Source of the DNA: an uncultured Pelagibacteraceae bacterium
GTDB lineage: Bacteria > Pseudomonadota > Alphaproteobacteria > Pelagibacterales > Pelagibacteraceae
Assembly: GCA_902562645.1 (NCBI GenBank)
Contig: CACETY010000011.1
Location: forward strand, 1-36,599
DNA: 36,599 nt
Reading direction: 5' to 3'
In this document: piece after piece, positions 25,309 through 33,801 of the stretch
Layout: the number at the start of each line of letters is the position of its first letter
Position numbering within the stretch: the stretch's first letter is position 1
The notes under the pieces: generated by a model
The model's input: the letters and a program-made list of their open reading frames with translations, nothing else
Databases searched by the model: none
What the model was told of the DNA's origin: nothing
Position numbers and translations under genes: made by a program

Positions 25309-26433
25309 ATGTTTAAACCAGTGATAGCAGGATTTTCAAGATCGCCTTTTACTATGGCTAGAAAAGGGGCCTTGATTGACTCAAAGCCAGTTAATCTATT
25401 AGCAGAAGTAATTAAAGATTTAGTATCTAAATCAAATGTTAAAAAAGATGACATTGAGGATATTGTAGTTGGTTGTGCATTTCAAACAGGAGAACAAAGT
25501 TTTAATATTGGAAAGTTGACTACTTTTCTAAGTGGTATGAATGTTAAAACCTCAGGCATGACAGTAGATAGATGGTGTGGCTCATCAATGGAAGCCATTC
25601 ATATTGCAGCTGGTAAAATTTCATTAGGTGCTGGAAAAGTATTTGTTTGTGGAGGAGTAGAAAGTATGACAAGAGTAAATACTGGTTTTGAGCCAATCCC
25701 CTACCCTGAAAGTAAGACAGACAATCCACATGTTTATTTTTCAATGGGAACAACTGCAGAAAATGTTGCTAAAAAATATAATATTTCAAGAAATGAACAA
25801 CAGGAATTTGCTATATCAAGTCATCAAAAAGCACACGAAGCTCAGACTAAAGGGAATTTTAAGAATGAAATCGTATCAATTGGTGATTGTGATACTGATG
25901 GAAACATTAGACCAAATAGTACAATGGAAAAATTAGATGGATTAAAACTTGCTTTTGATGAAAATGGAACAGTTACAGCTGCAACTTCATCACCTTTAAC
26001 GGACGGTGCTGCGGCAACTTTAATTTGTGAGGAAAATTATGCAAAAGAAAATAATTTAAATATTTTAGGAAGAATAATATCTACTGCTGTTGAGGGCTGT
26101 GACCCTGATTACATGGGATTAGGTCCAATTGGCGCTTCAAAAAAAGCTTTGAAGAGAGCTAACTTGTCAGCTGAACAAATTGATATTGTTGAATTGAATG
26201 AAGCTTTTGCTTCTCAATCATTAGCGTGCATTAAAGACTTAGGTATAGATAAGGATAAGGTCAATTTAGATGGTGGAGCTCTTGCTCTTGGTCATCCACT
26301 TGGTGCAACAGGTGCAAGAATTACTGGTAAAGCAGCCGATCTATTAAAACGAGAAAATAAAAAATATGCTCTATCTACTCAGTGTATTGGTTTGGGAATG
26401 GGAATAGCTACAGTAATTGAGTCTGTAAATTAA
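25309..26433 (+). CDS. Acetyl-CoA acyltransferase (thiolase)
   Basis: 374 residues. All three thiolase catalytic sites are present: nucleophile Cys90 in DRWCGSSMEA, His329 in GGALALGHPLGATGAR and Cys359 in STQCIGLGMG; the NEAFASQ loop lies near 290. It releases acetyl-CoA from a 3-oxoacyl-CoA, or the reverse. It is slightly short for FadA (about 387-400) but complete. It ends the eight-gene cluster, 15 bases after the DmdA-like gene, and its stop is one base from the convergent potC stop. It may serve the cluster's pathway or the dehydrogenase/hydratase at 10011-12233. Confidence 0.92.
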   Translation: MFKPVIAGFSRSPFTMARKGALIDSKPVNLLAEVIKDLVSKSNVKKDDIEDIVVGCAFQTGEQSFNIGKLTTFLSGMNVKTSGMTVDRWCGSSMEAIHIAAGKISLGAGKVFVCGGVESMTRVNTGFEPIPYPESKTDNPHVYFSMGTTAENVAKKYNISRNEQQEFAISSHQKAHEAQTKGNFKNEIVSIGDCDTDGNIRPNSTMEKLDGLKLAFDENGTVTAATSSPLTDGAAATLICEENYAKENNLNILGRIISTAVEGCDPDYMGLGPIGASKKALKRANLSAEQIDIVELNEAFASQSLACIKDLGIDKDKVNLDGGALALGHPLGATGARITGKAADLLKRENKKYALSTQCIGLGMGIATVIESVN

Positions 26434-26434
26434 A

Positions 26435-27289
26435 CTATCTATTTATTCCTCTTAATCTCTCAGATCTTCTTCTTAAAAGTTCAGCGGTTAATAAAATCAA
26501 CACTGATAATATAATCAAACAGGTTGCTACAGCTAAAATTGTCGGACTTAATTGCTCCCTAAGTCCAGTCCACATTTGAATTGGTATTGTAGTATTATCT
26601 AAGCCAGCCAAGAATAATACAACGACGACCTCATCAAAAGAGGTCACAAAAGCAAAAAGACCACCAGAAATAACTCCTGGTAATATCAAAGGTAAAGTAA
26701 TTTTCATAAATGTATTATATGGACTACTTCCAAGACTTGAGGCCGCACGTGTAATACTATGATCAAAACCTGAAAGTGTTGCAGTTACAGTTATTACTAC
26801 AAAAGGTGTTCCAAGAATAATGTGTGCCAGTATTATACCTAAATGAGTTGCTGCCAAACCTACCTTTGCCATGAAAAAGAAAATCGCTACTCCAGAAATA
26901 ATTAGCGGAACTATCATTGGTGAAATTAAAATTGCCATTATCAAACCTTTGTAAGGCATATGTCTGCTGCTTAAACCTAATGCGGCAAGAGTACCTAAAA
27001 TAATTGATCCCAATGTTGCAAAGATTGCAATTATAAAACTATTTCTTGCAGCTAAACCCCATGGATTTTTTGTTCCATAAATCATATCCTTGTACCATCT
27101 CAATGAGAATGCATCAGGGTCTAATCTTTTCATTCCATCAGAAAAAACCAAAAACTCTTCTGCATTGAAAGATAATGGAAAAATTACAAATAAAGGAGCT
27201 ATCAAAAAGAAAAAGACACAACCACAAATTAATAAATAAAAGTAATGCCAAATTCTATAATGTGGTTCTGTATATTTCGGTAACGCCAT
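26435..27289 (-). CDS. potC: Spermidine/putrescine-type ABC permease (PotC-like)
   Basis: 284 residues, six transmembrane helices. The EAA coupling loop, AASSLGSSPYNTFMKITLP, lies near residues 175-195. The family (PotB/PotC type) transports polyamines and many other cationic or small organic solutes. It starts two bases after potB ends. The gene ends one base from the convergent thiolase with no visible terminator between them. Confidence 0.9.
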   Translation of the reverse strand: MALPKYTEPHYRIWHYFYLLICGCVFFFLIAPLFVIFPLSFNAEEFLVFSDGMKRLDPDAFSLRWYKDMIYGTKNPWGLAARNSFIIAIFATLGSIILGTLAALGLSSRHMPYKGLIMAILISPMIVPLIISGVAIFFFMAKVGLAATHLGIILAHIILGTPFVVITVTATLSGFDHSITRAASSLGSSPYNTFMKITLPLILPGVISGGLFAFVTSFDEVVVVLFLAGLDNTTIPIQMWTGLREQLSPTILAVATCLIILSVLILLTAELLRRRSERLRGINR

Positions 27290-27291
27290 AA

Positions 27292-28545
27292 TTAACCTAA
27301 TTTGATGTTATCAACTCCAACAAGTTTATTATAAATCCAATATATTGCTAACACACCAGTCAAAAGCATCAGACCCATTGCCGATGCAAAACTCCAGTCT
27401 AAAGTACTTTTCATATGATATGCTATTTGATTACTAATAAGTGTTCCAGATGCACCTCCAACAAGTGCTGGCGTAATATAATATCCAATTGCTAAAATAA
27501 ATACTAATAGGCAACCTGCACCTATTCCTGGAATTGTAAGTGGAAAATAAACTTTAAAAAATGCAACCGTTGGAGTTGCGCCTAAAGACTTACCAGCCCT
27601 CATAAGACTTGGAGAGATCGTTTTCATGACACTATACAAAGGTAAAACCATAAAAGGTAAAAGTATTTGAGTCATTGCTACGTAAGTTCCAGTTTTATTG
27701 TACATCATTTCAGGTCTGTTATCGTCTGCAACTAGACCTGTCCAAACAAAGAAATCATTCACAATTCCTTGTTGCTGTAACAAAATCATCCAACTTGCAG
27801 TTCTTACAAGTAAAGATGTCCAGAAAGGAAGAAGAACGCAGATCATCAGCAAATTACTATATTTCATTGGTAGAGTTGCCAGTAAATGTGCAATTGGGTA
27901 AGCCATCAAAAAACAAAATAAAGTAACAAAAAAAGCTACCTCCACTGTTCTTATCCATAATATTCTATGAATTCTTCTATCCTCAGAAACTTGAACAATT
28001 TTTCCATCTTCATTGGAGTACATGTCTATACCTTTGAGGTATTTTGAATATGTATAAGATGGAGCTCTTCTTTTAATTGCTCTCCAATATTCAACATTTC
28101 TCCATCTTTTATGAACTTTCATTATTTGTTCTTTGTAGTTTCCCTCCTCAAATTTCTTTTGTTTTCTTGCTAGTTTTTTTAAAACACTCTTAAATCCATT
28201 TTTTTCATAATTTAATTGTGTCTGTAATTTTCCTGCTGTTTTATTCTTAACAAGAATTTTATAGTCTAAGTAAAATGCCTCAAAAACTTCCTCTGACGGT
28301 AATTCTTTTCCATCCCAATTTTCCATTGCTTTATAAGTTTTGGGAAGCATATTTGTTACCATCTTATCATCTATGCTTCTAGAGAACATGTCTCCAATTG
28401 GAATCATGTATGTAATTATTAAAAATAATAATAATGGTGCAACTAATAAAAAAGCTTTAATTTTATTTTTCTTTTCTGCCTGTTTTAGACTTTCCTCTAA
28501 GGGAATTCCATCTGTTGTTAAAATTTTTCCTGTTTCTGAGCTCAT
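27292..28545 (-). CDS. potB: Spermidine/putrescine-type ABC permease with a large periplasmic insertion (PotB-like)
   Basis: 417 residues against about 275-300 for typical PotB. The extra length is a Lys/Arg-rich stretch between the first helix (about residues 30-50) and the second (about 200-220), containing KVHKRWRNVEYWRAIKRR; by topology it faces the periplasm, where it could touch the binding protein. The rest is normal, with the EAA loop AGKSLGATPTVAFFKVYFP near 318-336. The ATG is immediately downstream of the nine-base U-run of a hairpin, with no Shine-Dalgarno sequence in single-stranded position, so translation is probably controlled by that structure. Confidence 0.9.
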   Translation of the reverse strand: MSSETGKILTTDGIPLEESLKQAEKKNKIKAFLLVAPLLLFLIITYMIPIGDMFSRSIDDKMVTNMLPKTYKAMENWDGKELPSEEVFEAFYLDYKILVKNKTAGKLQTQLNYEKNGFKSVLKKLARKQKKFEEGNYKEQIMKVHKRWRNVEYWRAIKRRAPSYTYSKYLKGIDMYSNEDGKIVQVSEDRRIHRILWIRTVEVAFFVTLFCFLMAYPIAHLLATLPMKYSNLLMICVLLPFWTSLLVRTASWMILLQQQGIVNDFFVWTGLVADDNRPEMMYNKTGTYVAMTQILLPFMVLPLYSVMKTISPSLMRAGKSLGATPTVAFFKVYFPLTIPGIGAGCLLVFILAIGYYITPALVGGASGTLISNQIAYHMKSTLDWSFASAMGLMLLTGVLAIYWIYNKLVGVDNIKLG

Positions 28546-28577
28546 AAAAAAAAAGGGCGGTCAATGCGACCGCCCTT
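28546..28577 (-). terminator. Intrinsic terminator/attenuator abutting the potB start codon
   Basis: On the minus strand AAGGGCGGTC (28577-28568) pairs perfectly with its complement (28562-28553) around a five-base loop, then a run of T's occupies 28554-28546 and ends directly at the potB ATG (28545). Ten G/C-rich base pairs followed by nine U's is a textbook intrinsic terminator. Most transcripts would end after potD, giving excess binding protein; read-through would supply the permeases. Confidence 0.9.
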
Positions 28578-28612
28578 AATATAATATAAAATTAAAGTGA
28601 TTAAAACTTTAA

Positions 28613-29731
28613 TTATTTAATACTAGCTTTCATAGCTTCCCATTTTTCACCAAGCTCTGTACCGTTATCAGCCCAGTACTCAGCGTCTACTAAGAAGTAT
28701 CTTTTAAGGTTATCTGGTGCTGTTGGCATATGTGGAACCATGTTAGTTTTTCCATCTTTATACCAAGGCTCACCTGCTTCCATAACTGCAATTGATGATT
28801 TTCTCCATGGTGCATATGCGATGTATTTTGCACTTCCTGCTAACATCTCAGTACTTGTCATCATTGCTAAAGCCTTCATAGCATCTTCTTGGTTTGGTCC
28901 ACCTTTAACTAATGCAAAATATTCATAGTCAAGACCTTGTCCATCCCAAACTTGAACTATTGGAGCACCTTCTCCAACAGCTGCATTGAAAAATCTACCA
29001 TTCCAACCAGTTGCCATTACAACTTCACCACTCATTAATAATTCTGGTGGTTGAGCTCCAGCTGACCAAAATACACAACCGCCATTTGGATCCTCACATA
29101 GTGCTTTGATTTTATTCATTGCTCTGTCAACATATCCTGGCTCTTCTAATTTTTTGTAGATAAATTCTCCACCTTTACCCATTTTTACGCCATCTGCTGC
29201 TAATGCAATCTCTAAGTTAGTTAATGCACTTTTGTAAATAGCTCTTTTTCCTGGAAATCTTTTTGTGTTAAAGAAATCTTTTAAAGTCGTTGGAGTGCTT
29301 TTTAACAAATCACTGTTGTAAGCATAGTTCCAAGAATATAAAATATTTCCTACCGCACATTTACTTGGCATATCAGTGAAGAAGTCTTCACTTGCAGGCG
29401 TACCATCTGGTGCTGGTGGAAAGTCTTTGTCAAAATCAAATTCAACAAAAATTCCTTCATCACAACCATTAATAGTATCGTAAGCGAATACGTCTATAAT
29501 ATCCCATGTGATTGCTCCTGCTTCTATTTGAGCTTTAATTTCTGAAAGTCCGCCTGAATAGTCAACCCACTCGATTGGTATACCTAATGCCTTCGATGTT
29601 GGATCACCATATCCTAACTTTTGACTTTCTGTGTATGCTCCACCCCATGATGCAACAACTACTGCAAAAGCGGATGTAGATACAGAAACTGCAAATGTTA
29701 AAGCAAGTAATAATTTACTTAATTTTTTCAT
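28613..29731 (-). CDS. potD: Periplasmic spermidine/putrescine-type solute-binding protein (PotD-like)
   Basis: 372 residues with a Sec signal peptide (MKKLSKLLLALTFAVSVST), cleavage predicted after AFA at residue 23. The mature start VVVASWGGAYTESQ is the classic first strand of the PotD/PotF family. Acidic residues that hold amine ligands are plentiful, as in WDIIDVFAYDT near 76-86, but the ligand is not determined and the genes upstream point to ectoine-type solutes as well. It has the strongest Shine-Dalgarno of the window (GGAGGA, four to five bases before the ATG) and is followed by a strong terminator, so it is likely one of the most abundant products here. Confidence 0.92.
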   Translation of the reverse strand: MKKLSKLLLALTFAVSVSTSAFAVVVASWGGAYTESQKLGYGDPTSKALGIPIEWVDYSGGLSEIKAQIEAGAITWDIIDVFAYDTINGCDEGIFVEFDFDKDFPPAPDGTPASEDFFTDMPSKCAVGNILYSWNYAYNSDLLKSTPTTLKDFFNTKRFPGKRAIYKSALTNLEIALAADGVKMGKGGEFIYKKLEEPGYVDRAMNKIKALCEDPNGGCVFWSAGAQPPELLMSGEVVMATGWNGRFFNAAVGEGAPIVQVWDGQGLDYEYFALVKGGPNQEDAMKALAMMTSTEMLAGSAKYIAYAPWRKSSIAVMEAGEPWYKDGKTNMVPHMPTAPDNLKRYFLVDAEYWADNGTELGEKWEAMKASIK

Positions 29732-29734
29732 TTA

Positions 29735-29740
29735 TCCTCC
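29735..29740 (-). promoter_or_regulatory. Strong ribosome-binding site of potD
   Basis: GGAGGA on the minus strand, ending three bases before the ATG at 29731. Most genes in the window have weak or no Shine-Dalgarno sequence, so this marks potD for high translation. Confidence 0.75.
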
Positions 29741-29747
29741 GTTTAAA

Positions 29748-29767
29748 CGTTTTTTTTATAAAAAACG
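29748..29767 (-). promoter_or_regulatory. A/T hairpin in the potD leader
   Basis: CGTTTTTT and AAAAAACG pair over eight positions around a four-base loop just upstream of the potD ribosome-binding site. With only two G-C pairs it is weak. It may be a leader structure or a terminator remnant after potA. Confidence 0.35.
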
Positions 29768-29796
29768 AGTACAGCAACATAGAATATAAGAGTCAA
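29768..29796 (-). promoter_or_regulatory. Candidate potD promoter
   Basis: In the 98-bp gap between potA and potD the minus strand reads TTGACT (29796-29791), a 17-base spacer, then TGTACT (29773-29768) preceded by an extended -10 TGC. Five of six -35 and four of six -10 positions match the sigma-70 consensus. This would give potD its own message within the longer operon. Confidence 0.5.
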
Positions 29797-29829
29797 CAGG
29801 TGATTTTGGCGAAAATCTAATAATTTAGG

Positions 29830-30915
29830 TTATTTTGGGTCTAAAGCTCTAGCGTCATGACTATTCCAGCCAATATTAATTTCATTACCAAGTTTTATAT
29901 CTAAATTTTGAGAACTATTTGGAACTTTCAATATAAATTCTGAATTACCAAGTAAATTTAATCTAACTCTAGTATGATCCCCATGATAAATCACCTCTTC
30001 GATTTTTCCTTTTTGATTATTATCCATTTTATCTTTAGGGTTTATCAAAGCTCGTTCTGGTCTAATTGATACTGTAGTTTTTTCTCCAACAGATTTAACA
30101 GAAATTGGATTGGCAATTATTTCACCCTTTTCTAATTTCACTTTACATGTTCCATTTGAAATTTCCGAAACTTCTCCACCAAAAGTATTATTTTCTCCAA
30201 TAAATTCTGCAACAAAAGAGTTAACTGGTTCCTCATATAACTTATCAGGGCTTGATAGTTGTTGAACTTTGCCATCATTAAATACCGCAATCCTATTTGA
30301 CATTGTTAAAGCCTCACCTTGATCATGAGTTACATAAACAACTGTAACACCAATACTTTCGTGAATGTGTTTAATTTCGTATTGCATACTTTCTCTTAAA
30401 TTTTTATCTAAGGCGCCTAAAGGTTCATCCATTAATACCACTGCAGGATCAAAAACTAATGCTCTTGCAACTGCTACTCTTTGTTGTTGACCACCTGACA
30501 GTTGACCTGGCATTCTGTTTGCAAATCCACCCAGTGAGACCATTGATAAAGCTTTGTCGACTTTTTTCTCTATATCCTCTTGAGACATCTTTCTAACCTT
30601 TAACGGAAATGCTAAATTTTCAAAGACTGTCATGTGAGGAAATAAAGCATAATTTTGAAAAACCATTCCGATCCCTCTTTTATGTGGTGGAATATTTGAA
30701 ATTGGATTGTTATCTAAAAATATTTCTCCATTAGTTGGAGTTTCAAAACCAGCAAGCATCATTAGACATGTGGTTTTTCCTGAACCAGAAGGTCCAAGCA
30801 TTGTTACAAATTCGCCTTCTTCAATATCTAAATTCAGATCTTTTACTACTAATACTTTACCGTCGTAACTTTTGTCTACTTTATCAAATTTTACGAAATC
30901 AGCTTTTTTTGACAT
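29830..30915 (-). CDS. potA: Spermidine/putrescine-type ABC ATPase (PotA-like)
   Basis: 361 residues. Walker A GPSGSGKT at 41-48, Q-loop VFQNYALFPHM at about 85-95, signature LSGGQ at 139-143, Walker B ending Asp163-Glu164 and switch His197 are complete. The C-terminal 120 residues form the TOBE domain of the PotA/MalK/CysA group. It energises the PotB/PotC channel. It lies 45 bp after the ectoine-hydrolase-like gene and 98 bp before potD, so catabolic enzymes and transporter share one operon or two overlapping transcripts. Confidence 0.93.
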   Translation of the reverse strand: MSKKADFVKFDKVDKSYDGKVLVVKDLNLDIEEGEFVTMLGPSGSGKTTCLMMLAGFETPTNGEIFLDNNPISNIPPHKRGIGMVFQNYALFPHMTVFENLAFPLKVRKMSQEDIEKKVDKALSMVSLGGFANRMPGQLSGGQQQRVAVARALVFDPAVVLMDEPLGALDKNLRESMQYEIKHIHESIGVTVVYVTHDQGEALTMSNRIAVFNDGKVQQLSSPDKLYEEPVNSFVAEFIGENNTFGGEVSEISNGTCKVKLEKGEIIANPISVKSVGEKTTVSIRPERALINPKDKMDNNQKGKIEEVIYHGDHTRVRLNLLGNSEFILKVPNSSQNLDIKLGNEINIGWNSHDARALDPK

Positions 30916-30960
30916 AAGATAGTTTTTAAAACATTTAGTTATGTTATTTGCAACAGTTAA

Positions 30961-32130
30961 TTAACTCTTAATATGTAACTCTTTTGGATAATTACAAAAT
31001 AATTCACATCCATTGTTAGTAACTCTTATAGATTCTGATGCTTCAACTCCCCAATCACCAAATTGCATTACAGCTATCATATGAAAACAAGAATTTGGAA
31101 CTAATTCTGTCATTTCTTCTTTATATATATTCAAAGTATGTTCACCCCAATCAGGTGGGTAACCAATACCAATTGAGTAACCTGTTCTGGACTTTTTCTC
31201 TATTCCATATTTGTCTAAAACTCCCCAAAATGCTTGGGCAACATCATTTGCAGTATTTCCAGCTTTTGTTACTTTAATTCCAGCTTCTAGAGCTTCAATA
31301 GTCTTTTTCATCGTATCAATTTTTAGTTGATTGGGTTTTCCTAACAAAACAGTTCTTGCCATTGGAGCATGATATCTTTTGTAAACTCCAGACAACTCTA
31401 CAATTGTTGCTTCCCCCTCTACAAACTTATCTTGAGTAGCAGTTAAATGTGAAGCTGAAGTTCCCTTTCCTGTTGGAAGAAGTGTTGCAATACTCGAATA
31501 TTCTCCTCCAAACTCTGGTGTTCCATAAAATAAAGTTTTTTGTATCTCTCCAACAGCATCGCATTGCCTTACACCAGGTTTAATTACTTCCATTGCAGTT
31601 TTCATCCCTTTTTCTGAAATCAATGCAGCATTTTTCATATATTTTATTTCTGCATCAGATTTTGCAAATCTCGCCCAGTTGACTAAACGTTCTGAATCTT
31701 TAATTTTTGCGTTTGGTAAACCTTGTTTTATCTTTTCATAGCAAAAAGCTGTGAAGTAATGGGCATCCATTTCAACACCAATCGAAAGTTTATCCCATTT
31801 TCTGTCTTTAATTATTTTTACTAAATAATCGTAGGGATGTTTTGGCCATGTGTGAATATAATTTTCATCATACACAATTATGTTTTCATCTTTAAGATAA
31901 GTTTTTATATAAGCGCCTCCAGCATCTTGTGCTCTTACAAAGCAAAGCGGTTCATCTGCATTTATATGAACAATTGCACATTGAGCATAATAAAAAGACC
32001 AAGCATCATAACCAGTCAAATAGTTCATATTATTAGTGTCGTGAGAAATTAAAAGTTCAATGCCTTTTTTTTCCATCATTGACTTTACTTTTTTTAATCT
32101 TTTTTGATATTCCTCTTTACTAAATGACAT
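30961..32130 (-). CDS. doeA: DoeA/EutD-type ectoine hydrolase homologue (M24 creatinase fold)
   Basis: 389 residues, N-terminal creatinase domain then pita-bread M24 domain. It resembles, from memory, ectoine hydrolase DoeA throughout: NYLTGYDAWSFYYAQ near 36-50, GVEMDAHYF near 118-126, GYSIGIGYPPDWGE near 317-330, and the C-terminal ESIRV and LFCNYPKELHIK. The first metal-binding aspartates of true M24 aminopeptidases are replaced (VELSGVYKRYHAPMART, 245-260), as in metal-independent creatinase/ectoine-hydrolase enzymes. Ectoine hydrolase opens the ectoine ring to N-acetyl-diaminobutyrate. The following steps (DoeB/EutE deacetylase, DoeD transaminase) are not in the window. Prolidase activity is unlikely given the missing ligands; a related cyclic amidine or amide is possible. 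Confidence 0.75.
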   Translation of the reverse strand: MSFSKEEYQKRLKKVKSMMEKKGIELLISHDTNNMNYLTGYDAWSFYYAQCAIVHINADEPLCFVRAQDAGGAYIKTYLKDENIIVYDENYIHTWPKHPYDYLVKIIKDRKWDKLSIGVEMDAHYFTAFCYEKIKQGLPNAKIKDSERLVNWARFAKSDAEIKYMKNAALISEKGMKTAMEVIKPGVRQCDAVGEIQKTLFYGTPEFGGEYSSIATLLPTGKGTSASHLTATQDKFVEGEATIVELSGVYKRYHAPMARTVLLGKPNQLKIDTMKKTIEALEAGIKVTKAGNTANDVAQAFWGVLDKYGIEKKSRTGYSIGIGYPPDWGEHTLNIYKEEMTELVPNSCFHMIAVMQFGDWGVEASESIRVTNNGCELFCNYPKELHIKS

Positions 32131-32136
32131 TATTTT

Positions 32137-32877
32137 CTATCTGAATAATTTTCCAAAACCCTCAACTTGATTATCTTTATTTATTTTAACAAGTGTATCC
32201 CAGATTAAAGCCTGGTTACTTGATAAAACAATTGAATTTAATTTTTTTTCAAGTTTATCAATTATTGGAAGTACAGGTAAAGCTGTGCAAGATACAAATA
32301 ATGCTTCCGCGCCATTTAAATCTATTTTAGACAACACATCATACAAATAATTTTGATCTACTTTACCAATATCGTAGTCTGACTCTATATCAAAATAAGA
32401 ATTTGAGGTTATTTCAAATCCTTCAGATTTAAAATATTCTATAACATCATCATTTAGTTTTTTGCTGTATGGAGTAAATAAACAAAGCTTGCGTATATTT
32501 AATTTATTTAAAGCTTTTATAGCAGCGGTGCTTGGTGTTGTAACCTCAGCCATTGGTTTTGCTGCTTTTACCTTTTGTTCTATTGAATTGTATCCTGCAG
32601 CTATTGTTCCTGAAGTGCATCCATAGACAACACAGTCTATATACTGGTCTGGAAGAATATCTTTTGCAACATCGGTTACTTTATCTGACATTTTAATCAG
32701 ATTTTCTTTGGTTAAAGGATTATAACACTCTATTCTATTAACAAAAAAATCAATTTCTCTATCCTTTATTACATTAATAAAATCTCTCTCAATCATAAAA
32801 TCACTTGCAAGAGCAATAAGGCCAACTCGTGGATTTGATTTACTTATATATTTTGGTTCTATTTTTGTTGAATTCAT
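32137..32877 (-). CDS. AMDase/maleate-isomerase-type racemase-fold enzyme, possibly EutA
   Basis: 246 residues with two pseudo-symmetric active-site cysteines, Cys87 in VVYGCTSGT and Cys197 in FVSCTALP. This is the pattern of arylmalonate decarboxylase, maleate cis-trans isomerase and the ectoine-utilisation protein EutA. Because the next gene, six bases downstream, is an ectoine-hydrolase homologue, EutA is the best guess; eutA and eutD occur together in rhizobial ectoine clusters. The exact reaction of EutA is not well settled. It is the first gene of the minus-strand operon and diverges from the EamA gene across 60 bp. Confidence 0.72.
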   Translation of the reverse strand: MNSTKIEPKYISKSNPRVGLIALASDFMIERDFINVIKDREIDFFVNRIECYNPLTKENLIKMSDKVTDVAKDILPDQYIDCVVYGCTSGTIAAGYNSIEQKVKAAKPMAEVTTPSTAAIKALNKLNIRKLCLFTPYSKKLNDDVIEYFKSEGFEITSNSYFDIESDYDIGKVDQNYLYDVLSKIDLNGAEALFVSCTALPVLPIIDKLEKKLNSIVLSSNQALIWDTLVKINKDNQVEGFGKLFR

Positions 32878-32937
32878 ATTTTAAAAAAGTGAATATATCA
32901 TAAGTTCTAGAATAATCATTAATATTAAATGAATTGA
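32878..32937. promoter_or_regulatory. Divergent promoter region, EutA-like/EamA genes
   Basis: 60 bp of AT-rich DNA between two divergent starts must contain promoters for both the ectoine/polyamine operon and the EamA operon. Several TATTAA/TAATAT boxes are present but no convincing -35 or palindromic operator was found, and no regulator gene is adjacent. Confidence 0.35.
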
Positions 32938-33801
32938 ATGAATTTTAAAGATACTCTAGTTGCATCACTTGTTCCTATCTTTTTAGGTTTTGGTTTTGTA
33001 ATTGCGAAACCTGCTTTTGAGTCTTTTCCTCCAATACTTCTAATGGGATTAAGATTTATTTTTGCTGCTTCTATTTTAATTTGGTGGTTTCCTATTCCAA
33101 AAGGTTTCTTAAAAAAAATCTTTTTTGCTTCGTTTATAGCAAACACATTGCAATACAGTATTACCTATACTGGTTTAAATTTTATAGATGCATCAGCGGC
33201 AGTATTATTAGTACAAACAGAAGTTCCATTTGGAGTAATATTTGCTTTTTTCATGTTGAAAGAGAAGCCAACCTTAAGAGCTTTGATTGGGATAGGAGTT
33301 GCCTTTATTGGAGTTTACATTTTAACTGGCTCACCTAATTTAGATGGAAAAATATTTGGAATCGCTCTTACTATTCTAGGTTCAGCAATATGGGCACTTG
33401 GTCAAGTAATTGTTAAACCTTTGAGTAAAGAAATTAATCCTTTAGCATTAGTTGCATGGCTTGCATTATTTTCTGGACCCACTTTAATTTTAATTTCTGC
33501 AGTAATTGAAGGTGATACCATATCATATTTATCAACTGCTAAGTTTAATCATTGGTTAATAGCATTTTACATAGGATTTATTATGCAACCTGTAACTTAT
33601 GGATGCTTTTATTATGTTCTAAAAAATAATCCGTTATATAAAGTGTTACCTATAGTAACTATGGGTATACCACCGACTGGATTGCTTGCAGCAATATTTT
33701 TATTAGGCGAGAAACCAACAAGTGAATTATTTATTGGAGGAGTAGTAATAATATTTGGTGTCGTAATGATATTATATAAAAAGAAAAAGGAGGTAAATTA
33801 A
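32938..33801 (+). CDS. EamA-family (DMT) transporter
   Basis: 287 residues with ten predicted transmembrane helices in two EamA repeats, the first ending near FMLKEKPTLRALIGIGVAFIG and the second near LLGEKPTSELFIGGVVIIFGV, both carrying the typical GE/KEKPT motif before the last helix of each half. These are inner-membrane exporters or permeases of amino acids and metabolites; substrate unknown. A basic tail (YKKKKEVN) follows. The next gene overlaps by one base. Confidence 0.85.
   Translation: MNFKDTLVASLVPIFLGFGFVIAKPAFESFPPILLMGLRFIFAASILIWWFPIPKGFLKKIFFASFIANTLQYSITYTGLNFIDASAAVLLVQTEVPFGVIFAFFMLKEKPTLRALIGIGVAFIGVYILTGSPNLDGKIFGIALTILGSAIWALGQVIVKPLSKEINPLALVAWLALFSGPTLILISAVIEGDTISYLSTAKFNHWLIAFYIGFIMQPVTYGCFYYVLKNNPLYKVLPIVTMGIPPTGLLAAIFLLGEKPTSELFIGGVVIIFGVVMILYKKKKEVN
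33788..33793 (+). promoter_or_regulatory. Strong ribosome-binding site of the reductase gene
   Basis: AGGAGG lies inside the end of the EamA gene, seven bases before the ATG at 33801. It supports that start and efficient re-initiation at the TAATG junction. Confidence 0.7.

Noticed and set aside
26434..26434. A bidirectional terminator between the convergent thiolase and potC genes
   Set aside because: Only one base separates the two stop codons, and no hairpin was seen at the junction.
30961..32130. DddP-type DMSP lyase (also M24 family) to accompany the DmdA-like gene
   Set aside because: Motifs and length follow ectoine hydrolase along the whole protein, and the gene is in a different operon on the other strand.
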